A stretch of 64,000 bases of DNA from JAWLHK01 sp041690355 [NCBI: bacterium] (GCA_041690355.1 JAWLHK010000018.1:1-64000), one strand, 5' to 3'; shown: positions 18,365 to 32,165, counted from the stretch's first letter. The notes: a model not told the origin generated them from the letters alone. Numbers and translations are program-made.

Positions 18365-19681
18365 GTGATTGCCCGCTACAGCCGCCCCGAAATGACCCGC
18401 ATCTGGACCGAACACAACAAATTCGCCATCTGGCTGCAGATCGAAGTGGCGGCGGCCGAGGCGATGGCCGAGCGGGGCCTCGTGCCCGCAGATGCCATCC
18501 GCGAGATCAAGGAGAAGACCGCGGCCCTGGTCATCGATGACGCCTTCGTCGCCCGCGCCCTCGAAATCGAAGCCACGGTCAAGCACGACGTGATCGCCTT
18601 TCTCACGACCGTGAACGAACACATCGGCCCGGTCGGTCGCTTCCTGCATCTCGGGCTCACCTCGTCGGACGTGCTCGATACCTGCCTCGCCGTGCAGCTG
18701 ACGCAGGCCTCCGATATCCTCCTCGCCGACCTGCAGGCCGTGCTGGATGCGATTCGCAAGCGCGCCGAAGAGCACAAGTTCACGCCCATGATGGGCCGTT
18801 CGCACGGGATTCACGCCGAGCCGATCACGTTCGGCCTCAAGCTGGCGAGCTGGTATGCAGAGATGGACCGCAGCCTGGCCCGCATGCGCGCCGCGCGTGA
18901 GGAAATCGCCACGGGCGCGATCTCGGGCGCCGTCGGCACCTTCGCGAACGTCGATCCGGCCGTTGAGGAGTTCGTCTGCCAGCGGCTCGGCCTGCGTCCC
19001 GAGCCGGTGAGCACGCAGGTGATTCCCCGCGACCGCCATGCCGCCTACTTCGCGGCTCTCGGCGTCATCGGGAGTTCCATGGAGCGCATCGCGGTCGAAA
19101 TCCGCCACCTGCAGCGCACCGAGGTGCTCGAAGCCGAAGAATACTTCTCGCCCGGCCAGAAAGGCTCGTCGGCCATGCCGCACAAGCGCAATCCCGTGCT
19201 GACCGAGAACATCACGGGGCTCGCCCGCCTGCTGCGCGGTTATGCCGTGCCCGCCATGGAAAACGTGGCTCTCTGGCATGAGCGCGACATCAGCCATTCG
19301 TCGGTGGAACGCATGATCGGCCCCGACGCCACCGTGACGCTGAACTTCGCCCTGCGCCGCCTCGAAGGCGTGATTGCGAAGCTGGTCGTCTATCCGAAGA
19401 ACATGGACACCAACCTGAACAAGCTGCGCGGCCTGATTCACTCGCAGCGGGTGCTGCTCGCGCTGGTCGAAAAGGGGATGACGCGCGAAGAGGCCTACGC
19501 GGCCGTACAGCGCAATGCCATGAAGGTCTGGGAGCACGGCGCCGATTTCCGCGCCGAGCTCGGCGGCGACGCCGAGGTCACCGCGAAACTCACGGCGACC
19601 GACCTCGACGGCCTGTTCGACATGGGCTATCACACGAAACACGTGGATACGATCTTCCGGCGGGTCTTCGGGGGCGCCTGA
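18365..19681 (+). CDS. purB: Adenylosuccinate lyase
   Basis: This 438-residue fumarase/aspartase-superfamily enzyme cleaves SAICAR and adenylosuccinate in purine synthesis. The signature SSAMPHKRNPV is present, with GRSHGIHAEPITFG containing a catalytic His and TSSDVLDT near the N-terminus. The start is GTG 18365 with AAGGAG 8 bp upstream. The other purine genes follow after a 494-bp repeat-rich gap. Confidence 0.96.
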   Translation: MIARYSRPEMTRIWTEHNKFAIWLQIEVAAAEAMAERGLVPADAIREIKEKTAALVIDDAFVARALEIEATVKHDVIAFLTTVNEHIGPVGRFLHLGLTSSDVLDTCLAVQLTQASDILLADLQAVLDAIRKRAEEHKFTPMMGRSHGIHAEPITFGLKLASWYAEMDRSLARMRAAREEIATGAISGAVGTFANVDPAVEEFVCQRLGLRPEPVSTQVIPRDRHAAYFAALGVIGSSMERIAVEIRHLQRTEVLEAEEYFSPGQKGSSAMPHKRNPVLTENITGLARLLRGYAVPAMENVALWHERDISHSSVERMIGPDATVTLNFALRRLEGVIAKLVVYPKNMDTNLNKLRGLIHSQRVLLALVEKGMTREEAYAAVQRNAMKVWEHGADFRAELGGDAEVTAKLTATDLDGLFDMGYHTKHVDTIFRRVFGGA

Positions 19682-19715
19682 CCGCCTCCGCGCCGCGTCG
19701 CGGGAATTCCATTCC

Positions 19716-19918
19716 CCCACGTTTCACCCCTGGGGCCGTGATGGAAACGTGCATGCGTATCCACGTTTTCCCGGGGCCGTGATGGGAACACGCATGGTGC
19801 CCACGTTCCCCGGGGCCCGATGGGAATTCGTATGGTGCCCACGTTTCCCCGGGGCCCGATGGGAATTCGCATGGTGCCCACGTTTCCCCGGGGCCCTGCC
19901 CCGGGCTGAAGGCCTGGC
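19716..19918. repeat. Five-copy tandem repeat of 38-44 bp between purB and purC
   Basis: Units starting with ccacgtt begin at 19717, 19761, 19801, 19839 and 19879. Each contains ccccggggcc and a gatgggaattcgcatggtg-like half. The later units are nearly identical and the first is diverged. The GC-rich palindromic core could fold in RNA. The whole gap 19,682-20,175 has no credible gene; a short heptamer block (ctgactcccgactcatgact) lies near 19,990. Confidence 0.85.
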
Positions 19919-20060
19919 GGACCTTCAGCCCGCCACATGGGGCACGGCCCGATCCACGTGGAATCCTAACGGTTCAATCTTTCCGGGCATCCTGACTCCC
20001 GACTCATGACTGATGATTGGTGGCCCTCGACGCTCCACCCCCCGGGCGGCTTCGGGCGAC

Positions 20061-20090
20061 ATGACGCCACGGGTGGCGGGGTGCTACAAT
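20061..20090 (+). promoter_or_regulatory. Candidate promoter for the purC operon
   Basis: A -10 TACAAT (20085-20090) lies 18 bp after a -35-like ATGACG (20061-20066). The leader to purC would be about 80 nt. The -35 matches four of six consensus bases. Confidence 0.45.
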
Positions 20091-20175
20091 GTTCGTTTCA
20101 CACGACGCATGCCTGAAGCCGGTTCAGGAGCGTTTCTGAACCTCGAACGACAGCCAGCGTTGGCCGGAGTTTCCC

Positions 20176-20910
20176 ATGGCCTCACCCCGGCGGAAGGCGG
20201 CGACGCCCGTCCGCAAGAAGAAGATTTATGAAGGCAAGGCGAAGATCGTCTATACGACGAACGATCCGAACCTCGTCATCCAGCATTTCAAAGACGACGC
20301 CACCGCCTTCAACGCCCAGAAACGGGGTACGATCGGCGGCAAGGGTATCGTCAACAATCGAATGAGCACGACCTTGTTCGGCATGCTCGAGAAAAAGGGC
20401 GTGCCGACCCACCTGGTCGGCCTGCTCAGCGAGCGCGACATGCTCGTGAAGAAGCTCGACATCGTGAAGGTCGAAGTCGTCGTGCGCAACATTGCCGCCG
20501 GCAGCCTGGCGAAACGTCTCGGCGTCGCCGAGGGCACGCCGATGCCCAAGACGATTCTCGAGTTCTACTACAAGGACGACGCGCTCGGCGATCCGATGAT
20601 CAACGAGTATCATATCGCCGCACTCAAGCTGGCCACGCCCAAGGAAGTCGCGCGCATCAGCGAACTCGCGCTCAAGACGAACGCGGTACTGCGCCCCTGG
20701 TTCCTCAAACGGGGCATCCAGCTGGTCGACTTCAAGCTCGAGTTCGGCCGCCACAAGGGAAAGATTCTGCTGGGCGACGAAATCTCGCCCGATACCTGCC
20801 GCTTCTGGGACAAGAAGACCGGCGAGAAGCTCGACAAGGACCGCTTCCGCCGCGATCTGGGGAATGTTGAAGAGGCTTATCAGGAAATGCTCCGCCGGGT
20901 AGGTGCTTAA
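20176..20910 (+). CDS. purC: Phosphoribosylaminoimidazole-succinocarboxamide synthase
   Basis: This 244-residue enzyme joins CAIR and aspartate to give SAICAR, the substrate of the nearby Pur[12 protein letters not shown] opens the catalytic domain after a basic 15-residue leader; [24 protein letters not shown] and [14 protein letters not shown] are standard SAICAR synthetase motifs. It heads the tightly packed run purC-purS-purQ-purL-purF-pyrE. Confidence 0.97.
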   Translation: MASPRRKAATPVRKKKIYEGKAKIVYTTNDPNLVIQHFKDDATAFNAQKRGTIGGKGIVNNRMSTTLFGMLEKKGVPTHLVGLLSERDMLVKKLDIVKVEVVVRNIAAGSLAKRLGVAEGTPMPKTILEFYYKDDALGDPMINEYHIAALKLATPKEVARISELALKTNAVLRPWFLKRGIQLVDFKLEFGRHKGKILLGDEISPDTCRFWDKKTGEKLDKDRFRRDLGNVEEAYQEMLRRVGA

Positions 20911-20912
20911 CC

Positions 20913-21152
20913 ATGCGTGTACGTGTCTTCGTGTCCCTCAAGCCGGGGGTCCTCGATCCCCAGGGCAAAGCCATTCACCATTCGCTCGAGACCCTCGGAT
21001 TCAACGAGGTGCGCGACGTGCGGGTCGGTCGTCTCATTACCCTCGACATGGCCGACGCCGACCGCGATCAGGCCGAGGCCCGCGTCAAGGACATGTGCGA
21101 GAAGCTGCTTGCCAACACGGTCATTGAATCCTATCGGTACGAATTCGAATGA
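20913..21152 (+). CDS. purS: FGAM synthase subunit PurS
   Basis: This 79-residue subunit (starting [18 protein letters not shown]) bridges PurL and PurQ in the three-part FGAM synthase of bacteria that lack the long PurL. It lies 2 bp after purC and overlaps purQ by 4 bp (ATGA), implying coupled translation. Confidence 0.95.
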   Translation: MRVRVFVSLKPGVLDPQGKAIHHSLETLGFNEVRDVRVGRLITLDMADADRDQAEARVKDMCEKLLANTVIESYRYEFE

Positions 21153-21838
21153 GATTCGGCATCCTCGTTTTCCCCGGCTCCAACTGCGACGCAGACTGCT
21201 ACCACGCGGTCACCAGCCTCGGGCAGCCGGCGCGTTACATCTGGCATAAGGAGACCTCGCTCAAGGGGATCGACGCCGTCATCGTTCCCGGCGGGTTCTC
21301 CTTCGGCGACTATCTGCGCTGCGGCGCCATCGCCAAGCAGTCGCCGATCATGCAGGAGCTGGTGCGCTTCGCCGATGCGGGGCGTCCGGTGATCGGCATC
21401 TGCAACGGCTTTCAGATTCTCACCGAGGCGGGTCTGCTGCCCGGCGCGCTGATGGCGAACCGCTCGCTTCAGTTCGTCTGCAAGGATGTCAATCTGCGTG
21501 TCGCGAACACGCGTTCGCCCTTCACACAGCTCTACCGCAACGGCGAAGTCGTGCGCATGCCTGTCGCCCATCATGACGGCAACTACTTCGCCGACGATGA
21601 GACGCTGCGCGAGCTTGACGGCGAAGGGCAGATCGTCTTCCAGTACTGCGATACCGAAGGGCACGTCACCGAAGACGCCAACCCGAATGGTTCGGCGCGC
21701 AATATCGCAGGCGTCATCAACCGCTCCCGCAACGTGCTGGGCATGATGCCGCACCCCGAACGCATGGCCGAGCCGCTGCTCGGCGGCGTCGACGGCCGGC
21801 GGGTTTTCGAAGGCATTCTCTCCCAGGTGCGCGTATGA
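21149..21838 (+). CDS. purQ: FGAM synthase glutaminase subunit PurQ
   Basis: This 229-residue class I glutamine amidotransferase supplies ammonia to PurL. The catalytic Cys lies in GICNGFQIL and the His-Glu pair in MMPHPERM; the N-terminal FPGSNCD and [15 protein letters not shown] segments are typical. It overlaps purS and purL by 4 bp each. Confidence 0.96.
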   Translation: MRFGILVFPGSNCDADCYHAVTSLGQPARYIWHKETSLKGIDAVIVPGGFSFGDYLRCGAIAKQSPIMQELVRFADAGRPVIGICNGFQILTEAGLLPGALMANRSLQFVCKDVNLRVANTRSPFTQLYRNGEVVRMPVAHHDGNYFADDETLRELDGEGQIVFQYCDTEGHVTEDANPNGSARNIAGVINRSRNVLGMMPHPERMAEPLLGGVDGRRVFEGILSQVRV

Positions 21839-24040
21839 TCGACATGCGGCAGCAGGCCCTGCAGTTCGGCCTGAAGTCCGAAGAATATGATCGCGTCGTC
21901 GAGATCATGGGGCGCGAACCGAACCTGACGGAACTCGGGATTTTCTCGGTCATGTGGAGCGAGCACTGCTCCTACAAGAGCTCGCGCATCCATCTGCGCA
22001 AGCTCCCCGTCACGGGACCCCGGGTCATCCAGGGGCCGGGTGAGAACGCTGGCGTCATCGACATCGGCGAGGGCCTGGCCATCGTCTTCAAGATGGAGAG
22101 CCACAACCATCCGTCGTTCATCGAGCCCTACCAGGGCGCAGCCACCGGCGTGGGCGGCATTCTGCGCGACGTCTTCACGATGGGCGCGCGTCCGATCGCC
22201 AACCTGAACAACCTGCGCTTCGGCGAACCGGGTCACCCGCGCACGAAGTATCTCGTCTCGGGCGTCGTGCACGGTATCGGCGGCTACGGCAACTGCGTCG
22301 GCGTGCCCACGGTGGCCGGCGACGTCGTGTTCGATCAGTCCTACAACGGCAACATCCTCGTCAACGCGATGACGGTCGGGCTCGTGAAGGCCGACAAGAT
22401 CTTCAAGGGGACGGCCGCCGGCGTGGGCAATCCGATTTTCTATGTCGGCTCCAAGACGGGCCGCGACGGCATCCACGGCGCCACGATGGCGAGCGCCGAG
22501 TTCGACGAGGAGAGCGAGAGCAAGCGCCCGACCGTGCAGGTGGGCGATCCGTTCACGGAGAAGCTGCTGCTCGAAGCCTGTCTCGAACTGTTTCAGACCG
22601 ACTATGTCGTCGGCATCCAGGACATGGGGGCCGCGGGGCTCACCAGCTCGTCCATGGAGATGGCCGGCCGCGGCGGCACGGGCATCGACATGCACCTCGA
22701 TCGCGTGCCCATGCGCGAAGAGGGAATGACGCCCTACGAGCTGATGCTGAGCGAAAGCCAGGAGCGCATGCTGCTCGTCGCCCGGCTGGGGTGCGAAGAG
22801 AAGGTCAAGGACATCTTCCGCAAGTGGGATCTCGACTGCGTCGCCATTGGCGAGGTCACGGATACCGGCCGCGCGCGCCTGTTCTGGCACGGCGAACAGG
22901 TCGCCGATCTCCCCGTTGCGCCGCTGGCCGACGATGCGCCCCGGTACGATCGGCCGGCCCAGCGTCCGGCCTACGTCGACGAGCTCCGGCGCCTCGACAT
23001 CGCCGCGCTTCCGCTGCCTGATCTGAGCGACGCCTTCCGCAAGGTGCTCGGCTCGGTCAACGTCGCCAGCAAGGAGTGGATCTACCGGCAGTACGACTAC
23101 CAGGTGCAGACCAACACCGTCGCGGGGCCGGGCGGCGACGCGGCGCTCGTGCGCATCAAGGGGACCACGAAGGCGGTCGCGCTGAGCAGCGGCTGCAACG
23201 GTCGCTACTGTTACCTGAACCCCCGCCGCGGCGCGGCCATCGCGGTCGCCGAAACGGCCCGCAACGTGAGCGCCGTCGGGGCACTGCCGCTGGCCGTGAC
23301 CGACTGTCTGAATTTCGGGAATCCGGAACGTCCCGAAGTCATGTGGCAGTTCGTCGAAGCCATCGAGGGGATGCGTGAGGCCTGCGAGACGCTCGAGACC
23401 CCGGTGACCGGCGGCAACGTGAGTCTCTACAACGAGACCAACGGCGTGGGCATCTATCCGACGCCGATGATCGGCATGGTGGGGCTGCTCGAAGACGTCG
23501 AAAAGCGTGTCGGCCAGGGATTCGTCAACGACGGCGACGTCATTCTGCTCCTCGGCGAGACGCTCGACGAACTGGGCGGAACGGAATACCTCGCCACCGT
23601 GCACGGCAAGGTTGCCGGCGACGCGCCGCAGCTCAACCTCATCCGCGAAAAGGCGGTGCAGAAGTTCTGCCGCGAGGCCATCGAACTCGGCCTCGTCCGG
23701 TCGGCCCATGATGTCTCCGAAGGGGGGCTCGCGGTCGCGCTGGCCGAATGCTGCATCACGGGGGCGGCCCCGCAGGGCGCCACCGTGCGGCTGGAAGGGG
23801 GTCTGCGGGCAGACGTTCATCTCTTTTCAGAATCGCAGTCACGCATTATCATGAGTGTCCCCGCTATTCACGCACGCCGCGTGCTCGAGCGGGCCGAATC
23901 GATCGGGCTCCCGGCCTCGCGCCTGGGCACCGTCGGCGGCAGCCGGCTCGTGATCGAAGGCATGATTGACGTACCGGTCGCGGAGATCCAACGGATCTGG
24001 CGCGGCGCCTTACCCGAACTGATGGACGCGCAGGCAGCCC

Positions 24041-24048
<8 letters not shown>
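21835..24048 (+). CDS. purL: FGAM synthase subunit PurL (small form)
   Basis: This 737-residue synthetase subunit converts FGAR to FGAM with ammonia from Pur[22 protein letters not shown] and the ATP-binding [18 protein letters not shown] segment near the N-terminus are characteristic. Its length fits the small PurL that needs PurS and PurQ, both encoded just upstream. It overlaps purF by 8 bp. Confidence 0.97.
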
Positions 24049-25453
<1,405 letters not shown>

Positions 25454-25463
25454 GGAAACGCCA

Positions 25464-26033
25464 ATGTCGACGATGACCGCCGAAAAACAGCGCCTCGCCG
25501 AACTGCTGAGAGAATTGAGCTACCAGCAGCGTGACGTCACGCTCGCCTCGGGCCGCAGGAGCAGCTTCTACTTCGACGGCAAGCAGACCGCGCTGCATCC
25601 CGAAGGGGCCGCCCTCATCGGCAAGCTGCTCTGGGATGCCATCGTCGCGCAGGGGGTCAAGGTCGAAGGCGTGGGGGGCCTCACGCTCGGCGCCGATCCG
25701 CTGGCGACGGCCGTGAGCCTCGCGTCGCTGCAGGCCTTGCGGCCGGTTCCCGCATTCATCGTGCGCAAGGAGCCCAAGGGGCACGGCACGGGACAGTGGA
25801 TCGAGGGCCGCCGCAACCTGCCCGCCGGCTCGACCGTCGTCGTGCTCGAGGATGTCGTCACGACCGGGGGCAGCGCCCTCAAGGCCGCCCAGCGGATTGA
25901 GGAAGAAGGCCTGAAGGTTTCGCTCATCGCCGCGGTCATCGACCGGACCGAAGGGGGACGAGAAGCCGTCGAGGCGGCCGGCTACCCGCTGGTCTCGCTG
26001 TTCACGAAGGGCGATTTTCACCAGGGGGACTGA
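25464..26033 (+). CDS. pyrE: Orotate phosphoribosyltransferase
   Basis: This 189-residue enzyme transfers ribose-phosphate from PRPP to orotate in UMP synthesis. SGRRSSFYFDGKQ opens the core, VRKEPKGHGTG is the flexible loop and VVVLEDVVTTGGSAL the PRPP motif. ATG 25464 was chosen because AAGGA lies 8 bp upstream at the purF stop. The stop overlaps the next gene by one base. Confidence 0.94.
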   Translation: MSTMTAEKQRLAELLRELSYQQRDVTLASGRRSSFYFDGKQTALHPEGAALIGKLLWDAIVAQGVKVEGVGGLTLGADPLATAVSLASLQALRPVPAFIVRKEPKGHGTGQWIEGRRNLPAGSTVVVLEDVVTTGGSALKAAQRIEEEGLKVSLIAAVIDRTEGGREAVEAAGYPLVSLFTKGDFHQGD

Positions 26034-26611
26034 TGGCGCGTACGTGGACGGCGTGGCTGGGGGCGTCTGCCGTGGCCGTCGCTCTCGTGGCGGGTCCGGC
26101 CTGCTCTGCCTATCGGCCGCTTGCCTCGGAGCGGGCGCTGCCGGGGAGCGCGGGCTACCGGGCGGCGCTCGAGAACGCCTCGCGGCGCGGCAAGGCGGGG
26201 AGCGAGGTGAACGTACAGTCGCATCTCGACGCCACGCTGCTTACGCCGGCCTTTCGCGACGCGTTTCGCGCCGAGTGGCACGACGCCTACGGCCCGGGCG
26301 TCACGATTCCCGAGGAGATGCGGCCCGGGCGCGCGACCTTCGTGATCGCGCTGACCTCCGACAGCCGCGACCTGCGTGCGCCCTCGGGCTACGGGGCCCT
26401 GTGGACGTTGACGGCGCAGGTTGACGGCCGCGTGTTCGAGCCGGATTCGGTTCTGCCGCTCACGCAGGAAGACGAATTCTACCGGCGCTTTTTTCCGTAC
26501 TGGACACCGTGGCGGCGCATGTACCGGGCAGAATTTCCGCTCCCGGCAAGCACGACGGCGGTGAGGCTCACCTTTCGCAGCGTGGCCGGCAGCGCGCAAC
26601 TGGATTGGTGA
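26033..26611 (+). CDS. Putative exported or lipid-anchored protein of unknown function
   Basis: This 192-residue protein has a signal peptide ending LVAGPACSAY; the Cys could be a lipidation site but the -3 to -1 residues (GPA) are not ideal. The mature part is rich in aromatic and arginine residues (FFPYWTPWRRMYRAEF) and I do not recognise it. It overlaps pyrE by 1 bp and lnt by 4 bp, so it is translated with them. Its place just before lnt hints at an envelope role. Confidence 0.6.
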   Translation: MARTWTAWLGASAVAVALVAGPACSAYRPLASERALPGSAGYRAALENASRRGKAGSEVNVQSHLDATLLTPAFRDAFRAEWHDAYGPGVTIPEEMRPGRATFVIALTSDSRDLRAPSGYGALWTLTAQVDGRVFEPDSVLPLTQEDEFYRRFFPYWTPWRRMYRAEFPLPASTTAVRLTFRSVAGSAQLDW

Positions 26612-28200
26612 CGGCCCTGAACCTCGATTTCCGCAAAGACGCGCGCCCCTGGCTGCTCGCGGCGCTGACGGGCGTCCTGCTCGGCACGGCGCAGCCCAAG
26701 TTCGACTGGAGCATGCTCGCCTGGGTGGCCTGGGTGCCGCTGCTGCTCGCCGTGCGCGGCCAGTCGCCCAAGCGGGTCTTTCTGCTCGCCTGGGCGGCCC
26801 ATGCGGTGGCCCTGGGGATCACGCTCTATTGGATCGAAGTCGTCGTGCGCGTCTTCGGGGGCATCACGCCGCTCATCTCGTGGATACCCCTCGCCCTGCT
26901 CGTCGCATACACGGCGCTGTGGATGGCCGGGGCGTTCTGGTGGGCGCGCAGGGTGGAGCTCCGTTACCCCCGCCTGTCCATGTACTGGACGGTGCCGGTT
27001 TTTCTCGTGGCGGCCGAGTGGATTCGCGGCGAGCTGTTCACGGGATTTCCCTGGGGGCATCCCGGCTATGCGCTGGCCGGCTCGCCCACGATCCTGCAGA
27101 TCGCCGATCTTGCGAGCGTGCACGGCCTGCTCTTCGTTCTGGCCTTCGCGAGCACGGGCATCGCCGCCCTGATTGAGCGCCTACGCACCGGCCGCGGCGG
27201 CGGGCCCGCTCTCGTGGCGGTTGCGCTCGCCGCCGCCGCCTTCGCTTACGGCGCCTGGCGGCTCGAAGACGTGCGGCAGGCGATTGCCGAGGCGCCGCGC
27301 GCGACCCGCGTCGGACTCGCGCAGGGAAACATCGAGCAGCACCTGAAGTGGAGCGCGGAAATGCGCAAACAGACGGTGAGCATCTATGAGGACCTGACGA
27401 AGGCCGCGGTCGCCGACGGGGCGGAGATTGTCTTCTGGCCCGAAACCGCGGCCCCGTTCTACTTCCGCCCGATGGGCGACGGCGAGAGCGCGCGCATCCG
27501 CGAACTGGCCCGGGAGACGGGGGCTTACGTCCTCATCGGGGCGCCCGCGGCCGAATATCGCGGCGAGCGGCTGCGGTACCTGAACCGCGCTTATCTGATC
27601 GACGGCGAGGGAAACACGGTGGGGCGCTACGACAAGGCCCACCTGGTTCCGTTCAGCGAATACGTGCCCCTCCCGCAGGTCTTCGGGTGGATCGAGAAGC
27701 TCGTGCCCGTCGTCGGCAGCTTCGCGCCCGGCAAGGGGCCCGACGTGCTGGCCGCCGCGGGAACCAGGTTCGGCGTGCTCATCTGCTTCGAGAGCGTATT
27801 TCCCGAAGAGGCGCGCCTGTTCGTGAAGGACGGGGCCGAATTTCTGACGGTCATCACGAACGACGCCTGGTTTCTGCGCACGTCGGCCACGTGGCAGCAC
27901 ATCGGCATGGCCGTCGTGCGCGCCGTCGAAAACCGCGTTCCCGTGCTGCAGGCCGGGAACACGGGGGTGACGGCGGTCATCGGCGCTGACGGAACCATGC
28001 AGGAGCCGTTGCCGATTTTCGAGCGGGGCTACCGGGTGGCCGAGCTGCCGCTCGTTCGCCAGGCGTCCCTGTATACCGCCTATGGCGATGTGTTTGCTTA
28101 TGTTACGCTGTTGTTGACCGCGCTTACCTTCGTGCCGGTCCTGCGCATGCGGCGCGGGGAGACGGCATCCCGGACGACAACAGAGATTCATCGAGGATAG
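26608..28200 (+). CDS. lnt: Apolipoprotein N-acyltransferase
   Basis: This 530-residue inner-membrane enzyme adds the third acyl chain to lipoproteins. About six N-terminal membrane segments are followed by a nitrilase domain with the Glu-Lys-Cys triad in FWPETAAPF, RYDKAHLVPFSEYVP and GVLICFESVFPE. I chose GTG 26608, which overlaps the previous stop (GTGA); the longer open frame runs into the upstream gene. With lgt and the Lol permease it completes lipoprotein maturation in this window. Confidence 0.93.
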   Translation: MTALNLDFRKDARPWLLAALTGVLLGTAQPKFDWSMLAWVAWVPLLLAVRGQSPKRVFLLAWAAHAVALGITLYWIEVVVRVFGGITPLISWIPLALLVAYTALWMAGAFWWARRVELRYPRLSMYWTVPVFLVAAEWIRGELFTGFPWGHPGYALAGSPTILQIADLASVHGLLFVLAFASTGIAALIERLRTGRGGGPALVAVALAAAAFAYGAWRLEDVRQAIAEAPRATRVGLAQGNIEQHLKWSAEMRKQTVSIYEDLTKAAVADGAEIVFWPETAAPFYFRPMGDGESARIRELARETGAYVLIGAPAAEYRGERLRYLNRAYLIDGEGNTVGRYDKAHLVPFSEYVPLPQVFGWIEKLVPVVGSFAPGKGPDVLAAAGTRFGVLICFESVFPEEARLFVKDGAEFLTVITNDAWFLRTSATWQHIGMAVVRAVENRVPVLQAGNTGVTAVIGADGTMQEPLPIFERGYRVAELPLVRQASLYTAYGDVFAYVTLLLTALTFVPVLRMRRGETASRTTTEIHRG

Positions 28201-28205
28201 CGATC

Positions 28206-29327
28206 ATGCTGGAACGTGCACAGGAATACCGCAAACGGCTCGACGAGCTATGGAGGTATCTTTGACCTCGGCAACAAAGATATCAAGGTCCAGGAGTGGG
28301 AAGAGCTGACCAGTCAGCCTGAATTCTGGAACGATTCGAAGAAGGCCCAGGAGATCACGCGCCTGCAGGCCGAATACAAGCGCGACCTCGAACATTGGCG
28401 CGGGCTGTCGGCCAAGGTCGACGACGCCGAAGTGCTCCATGAACTCGCCGAAGAGGCGGGTGACGAGAATGAATTCGCCGAAGTCGAGAAGCTGTTCGAA
28501 GAAGTCGAAAAAGGCGTGGCCTCTCTCGAATTCAAACGGATGCTCTCGGGAAAGCACGACCACCGCAACGCCCTGCTCATGATCAATTCGGGCGCCGGCG
28601 GAACCGAATCGCAGGACTGGGCTCAGATACTCCTGCGCATGTACATCCGCTGGGGCGAGCGCAAGGGCTTCAAGGTCGAACTGCTCGACGACCTGCCGGG
28701 CGAAGAAGCGGGCATCAAGAACGCGACGATCCGCCTCGAGGGGCAGTACGCCTACGGCTACCTGCGCGCCGAGGTCGGCATCCACCGCCTGGTGCGCATC
28801 AGCCCGTTCGACGCCAACAAGCGCCGCCACACGAGTTTCGCATCGGTTTTCGTCTATCCGGAACTCGACGACGACGTCGAAATCGATATTCGCGACGCCG
28901 ACATCAAGATGGACGTGTTCCGCGCGAGCGGCGCCGGCGGGCAGCACGTGAACAAGACGAGTTCGGCCGTGCGCCTGACGCACATTCCCTCAGGCATCGT
29001 GGTTGCATGCCAGACCCAGCGCTCGCAGCACCAGAACCGCGAGCAGGCCATGAAGATGCTCAAGGCGCGGCTCTACGAACAGCGCGAGGAAGAAAAGCGC
29101 AAAGAAGCCGAAACGGTCGAAGCCGGCAAGAAGGACATCGGCTGGGGCAGCCAGATCCGCAGCTACGTCATGCAGCCCTACCAGCTCGTCAAGGATCTGC
29201 GCACCGGTGTCGAGACCAGCAACGTGAACGACGTGCTCGACGGCGACATCGATGAATTCATCGAGGGATACCTCATGGGCAAGCGCAGCGAGCGCGCCAT
29301 GAACGCCGGCGACGTCGGAGAAGAAGT

Positions 29328-29331
<4 letters not shown>
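28206..29331 (+). CDS. prfB: Peptide chain release factor 2 with programmed +1 frameshift
   Basis: RF2 terminates translation at UGA and UAA. ATG 28206 opens a 19-codon frame ending in an in-frame TGA at 28263; a +1 shift on the preceding CTT joins it to the long frame ending at 29331, giving about 374 residues. The peptide [19 protein letters not shown] then DLGNKDIKV matches the RF2 N-terminus. The codon-recognition motif SPF ([10 protein letters not shown]) and catalytic GGQ ([11 protein letters not shown]) are intact. It sits 5 bp after lnt and overlaps lysS by 4 bp. Confidence 0.95.
28251..28266 (+). other. RF2 programmed frameshift site
   Basis: tggaggtatctttgac combines an internal Shine-Dalgarno-like GGAGG three bases before the slippery CTT and a TGA stop followed by C, the conserved autoregulatory signal of prfB. 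Low RF2 slows termination at TGA and favours the +1 shift. Confidence 0.93.
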
Positions 29332-30875
<1,544 letters not shown>

Positions 30876-30881
30876 GCACCG

Positions 30882-32135
30882 ATGACGTTCGAGTGGATGG
30901 TCGGCCTTCGCTACCTGATGGCGAAACGGCGCACGGGGTTCATCTCCGTCATCACGGCGATCAGCATCATGGGGGTCGCCGTGGGGGTGATGGCCATGGT
31001 CGTCGTGCTGTCGGTCATGAGCGGCTTCGAGCAGGACCTGCGCGACAAGATCCTCGGGACCTACTCGCACGTGCTCGTCATGCGCTACGGCGGGGGGATC
31101 GAGAACCCCGCCGACGTCGCGAAGCGGACCGAAGCGGTTGACGAAGTCGTCGCGTCGACGCCGTTCATCTTCAGCCAGGCCATGCTATCGACCGACGCCA
31201 ATGTCGTGGGGGCGGTGGTGCGCGGGGTTGAGCCGGCGACGCTGACTCGCGTCACCAACCTCGCGAACTACGTCGTCGAGGGCAAGCTCTCCTATCTCGA
31301 AGAGCCGCCGGCGGCTGCGTCGTTCGCGAGCGCCACCGATGTGACCCTGCCCGGGGTCATCATCGGGAAGGAACTCTCCAAGAATCTCGGGGCATTCTAC
31401 GGCGACGTGCTGACGGTCGTGTCGCCCACGGGCACGTTGACGCCGGTGGGGATGGCGCCCAAGCTCAAGCGCTTTCGTGTGGTGGGCATCTTCAAGTCGG
31501 GCATGTACGAGTACGATTCGTCTCTCGCGTACATCTCGATCCCCGAAGCGCAGCGCTTCTTCAACATGGACGGCCAGGTGACGGGGCTCGAGCTGCGCGT
31601 GCGGAACATCGACCGGGCGGCGCACGTGTCGCAGGAGGTGCGGCGCCACCTCGGGTATCCCTACTACACGCGCGACTGGATGGACCTGAACCGGAATCTC
31701 TTTTCGGCGCTCAAGCTCGAGAAGATCGTCATGTCGATCATTCTCGTGCTCATCATTCTCGTCGCCGCCTTCAACATCGTCTCGACGCTCATCATGGTCG
31801 TCATGGAGAAGGGCAAGGACATCGCCATTCTGAAGAGCATGGGGGCGAGCGCGCGGCACATCATGCGCATTTTTCTCATCGACGGCCTCATCATCGGTCT
31901 GATCGGTACGACCATCGGCCTGGTGGCGGGATACGGGCTCTGTATCGGGCTCGAAAAGTACGGGTGGGAGCTGCCGAACGACATTTACTACATCTCGAGC
32001 CTTCCGGTGCAGACCTCGGCCCTCGACTTCATTCTGGTGGCGGCCGCCTCGGTGCTCATTGCGCTGCTCGCGACCCTGTACCCGGCCTGGCGCGCGAGCC
32101 GGCTGAATCCGGTCGAAGCGATCCGCTTCGAATAG
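30882..32135 (+). CDS. Lipoprotein-releasing ABC transporter permease (LolC/LolE family)
   Basis: This 417-residue protein has one membrane segment near the N-terminus, a periplasmic MacB-type core domain and three C-terminal membrane segments (FtsX-like). It starts [20 protein letters not shown] and ends [17 protein letters not shown], both typical of LolC/LolE. These permeases extract lipoproteins from the inner membrane for LolA. The ATPase partner (LolD) is not encoded in this window next to it, so it must be elsewhere. It follows lysS by 6 bp. Confidence 0.9.
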   Translation: MTFEWMVGLRYLMAKRRTGFISVITAISIMGVAVGVMAMVVVLSVMSGFEQDLRDKILGTYSHVLVMRYGGGIENPADVAKRTEAVDEVVASTPFIFSQAMLSTDANVVGAVVRGVEPATLTRVTNLANYVVEGKLSYLEEPPAAASFASATDVTLPGVIIGKELSKNLGAFYGDVLTVVSPTGTLTPVGMAPKLKRFRVVGIFKSGMYEYDSSLAYISIPEAQRFFNMDGQVTGLELRVRNIDRAAHVSQEVRRHLGYPYYTRDWMDLNRNLFSALKLEKIVMSIILVLIILVAAFNIVSTLIMVVMEKGKDIAILKSMGASARHIMRIFLIDGLIIGLIGTTIGLVAGYGLCIGLEKYGWELPNDIYYISSLPVQTSALDFILVAAASVLIALLATLYPAWRASRLNPVEAIRFE

Positions 32136-32165
32136 CGGCCAGATAGAAAACCACGCCACTCCGCG

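Noticed and set aside
19716-19918. Possible CRISPR array between purB and purC
   Set aside because: Units of 38-44 bp are similar along their full length with no variable spacers.
21583-23820. 745-residue minus-strand open frame over purQ and purL
   Set aside because: Antisense shadow of two certain genes; composition is His/Arg/Asp-rich as expected for the complement of high-GC codons.
28216-28265. Treating prfB as a frameshifted pseudogene
   Set aside because: The in-frame TGA is the conserved programmed frameshift site and both flanking frames encode normal RF2 sequence.
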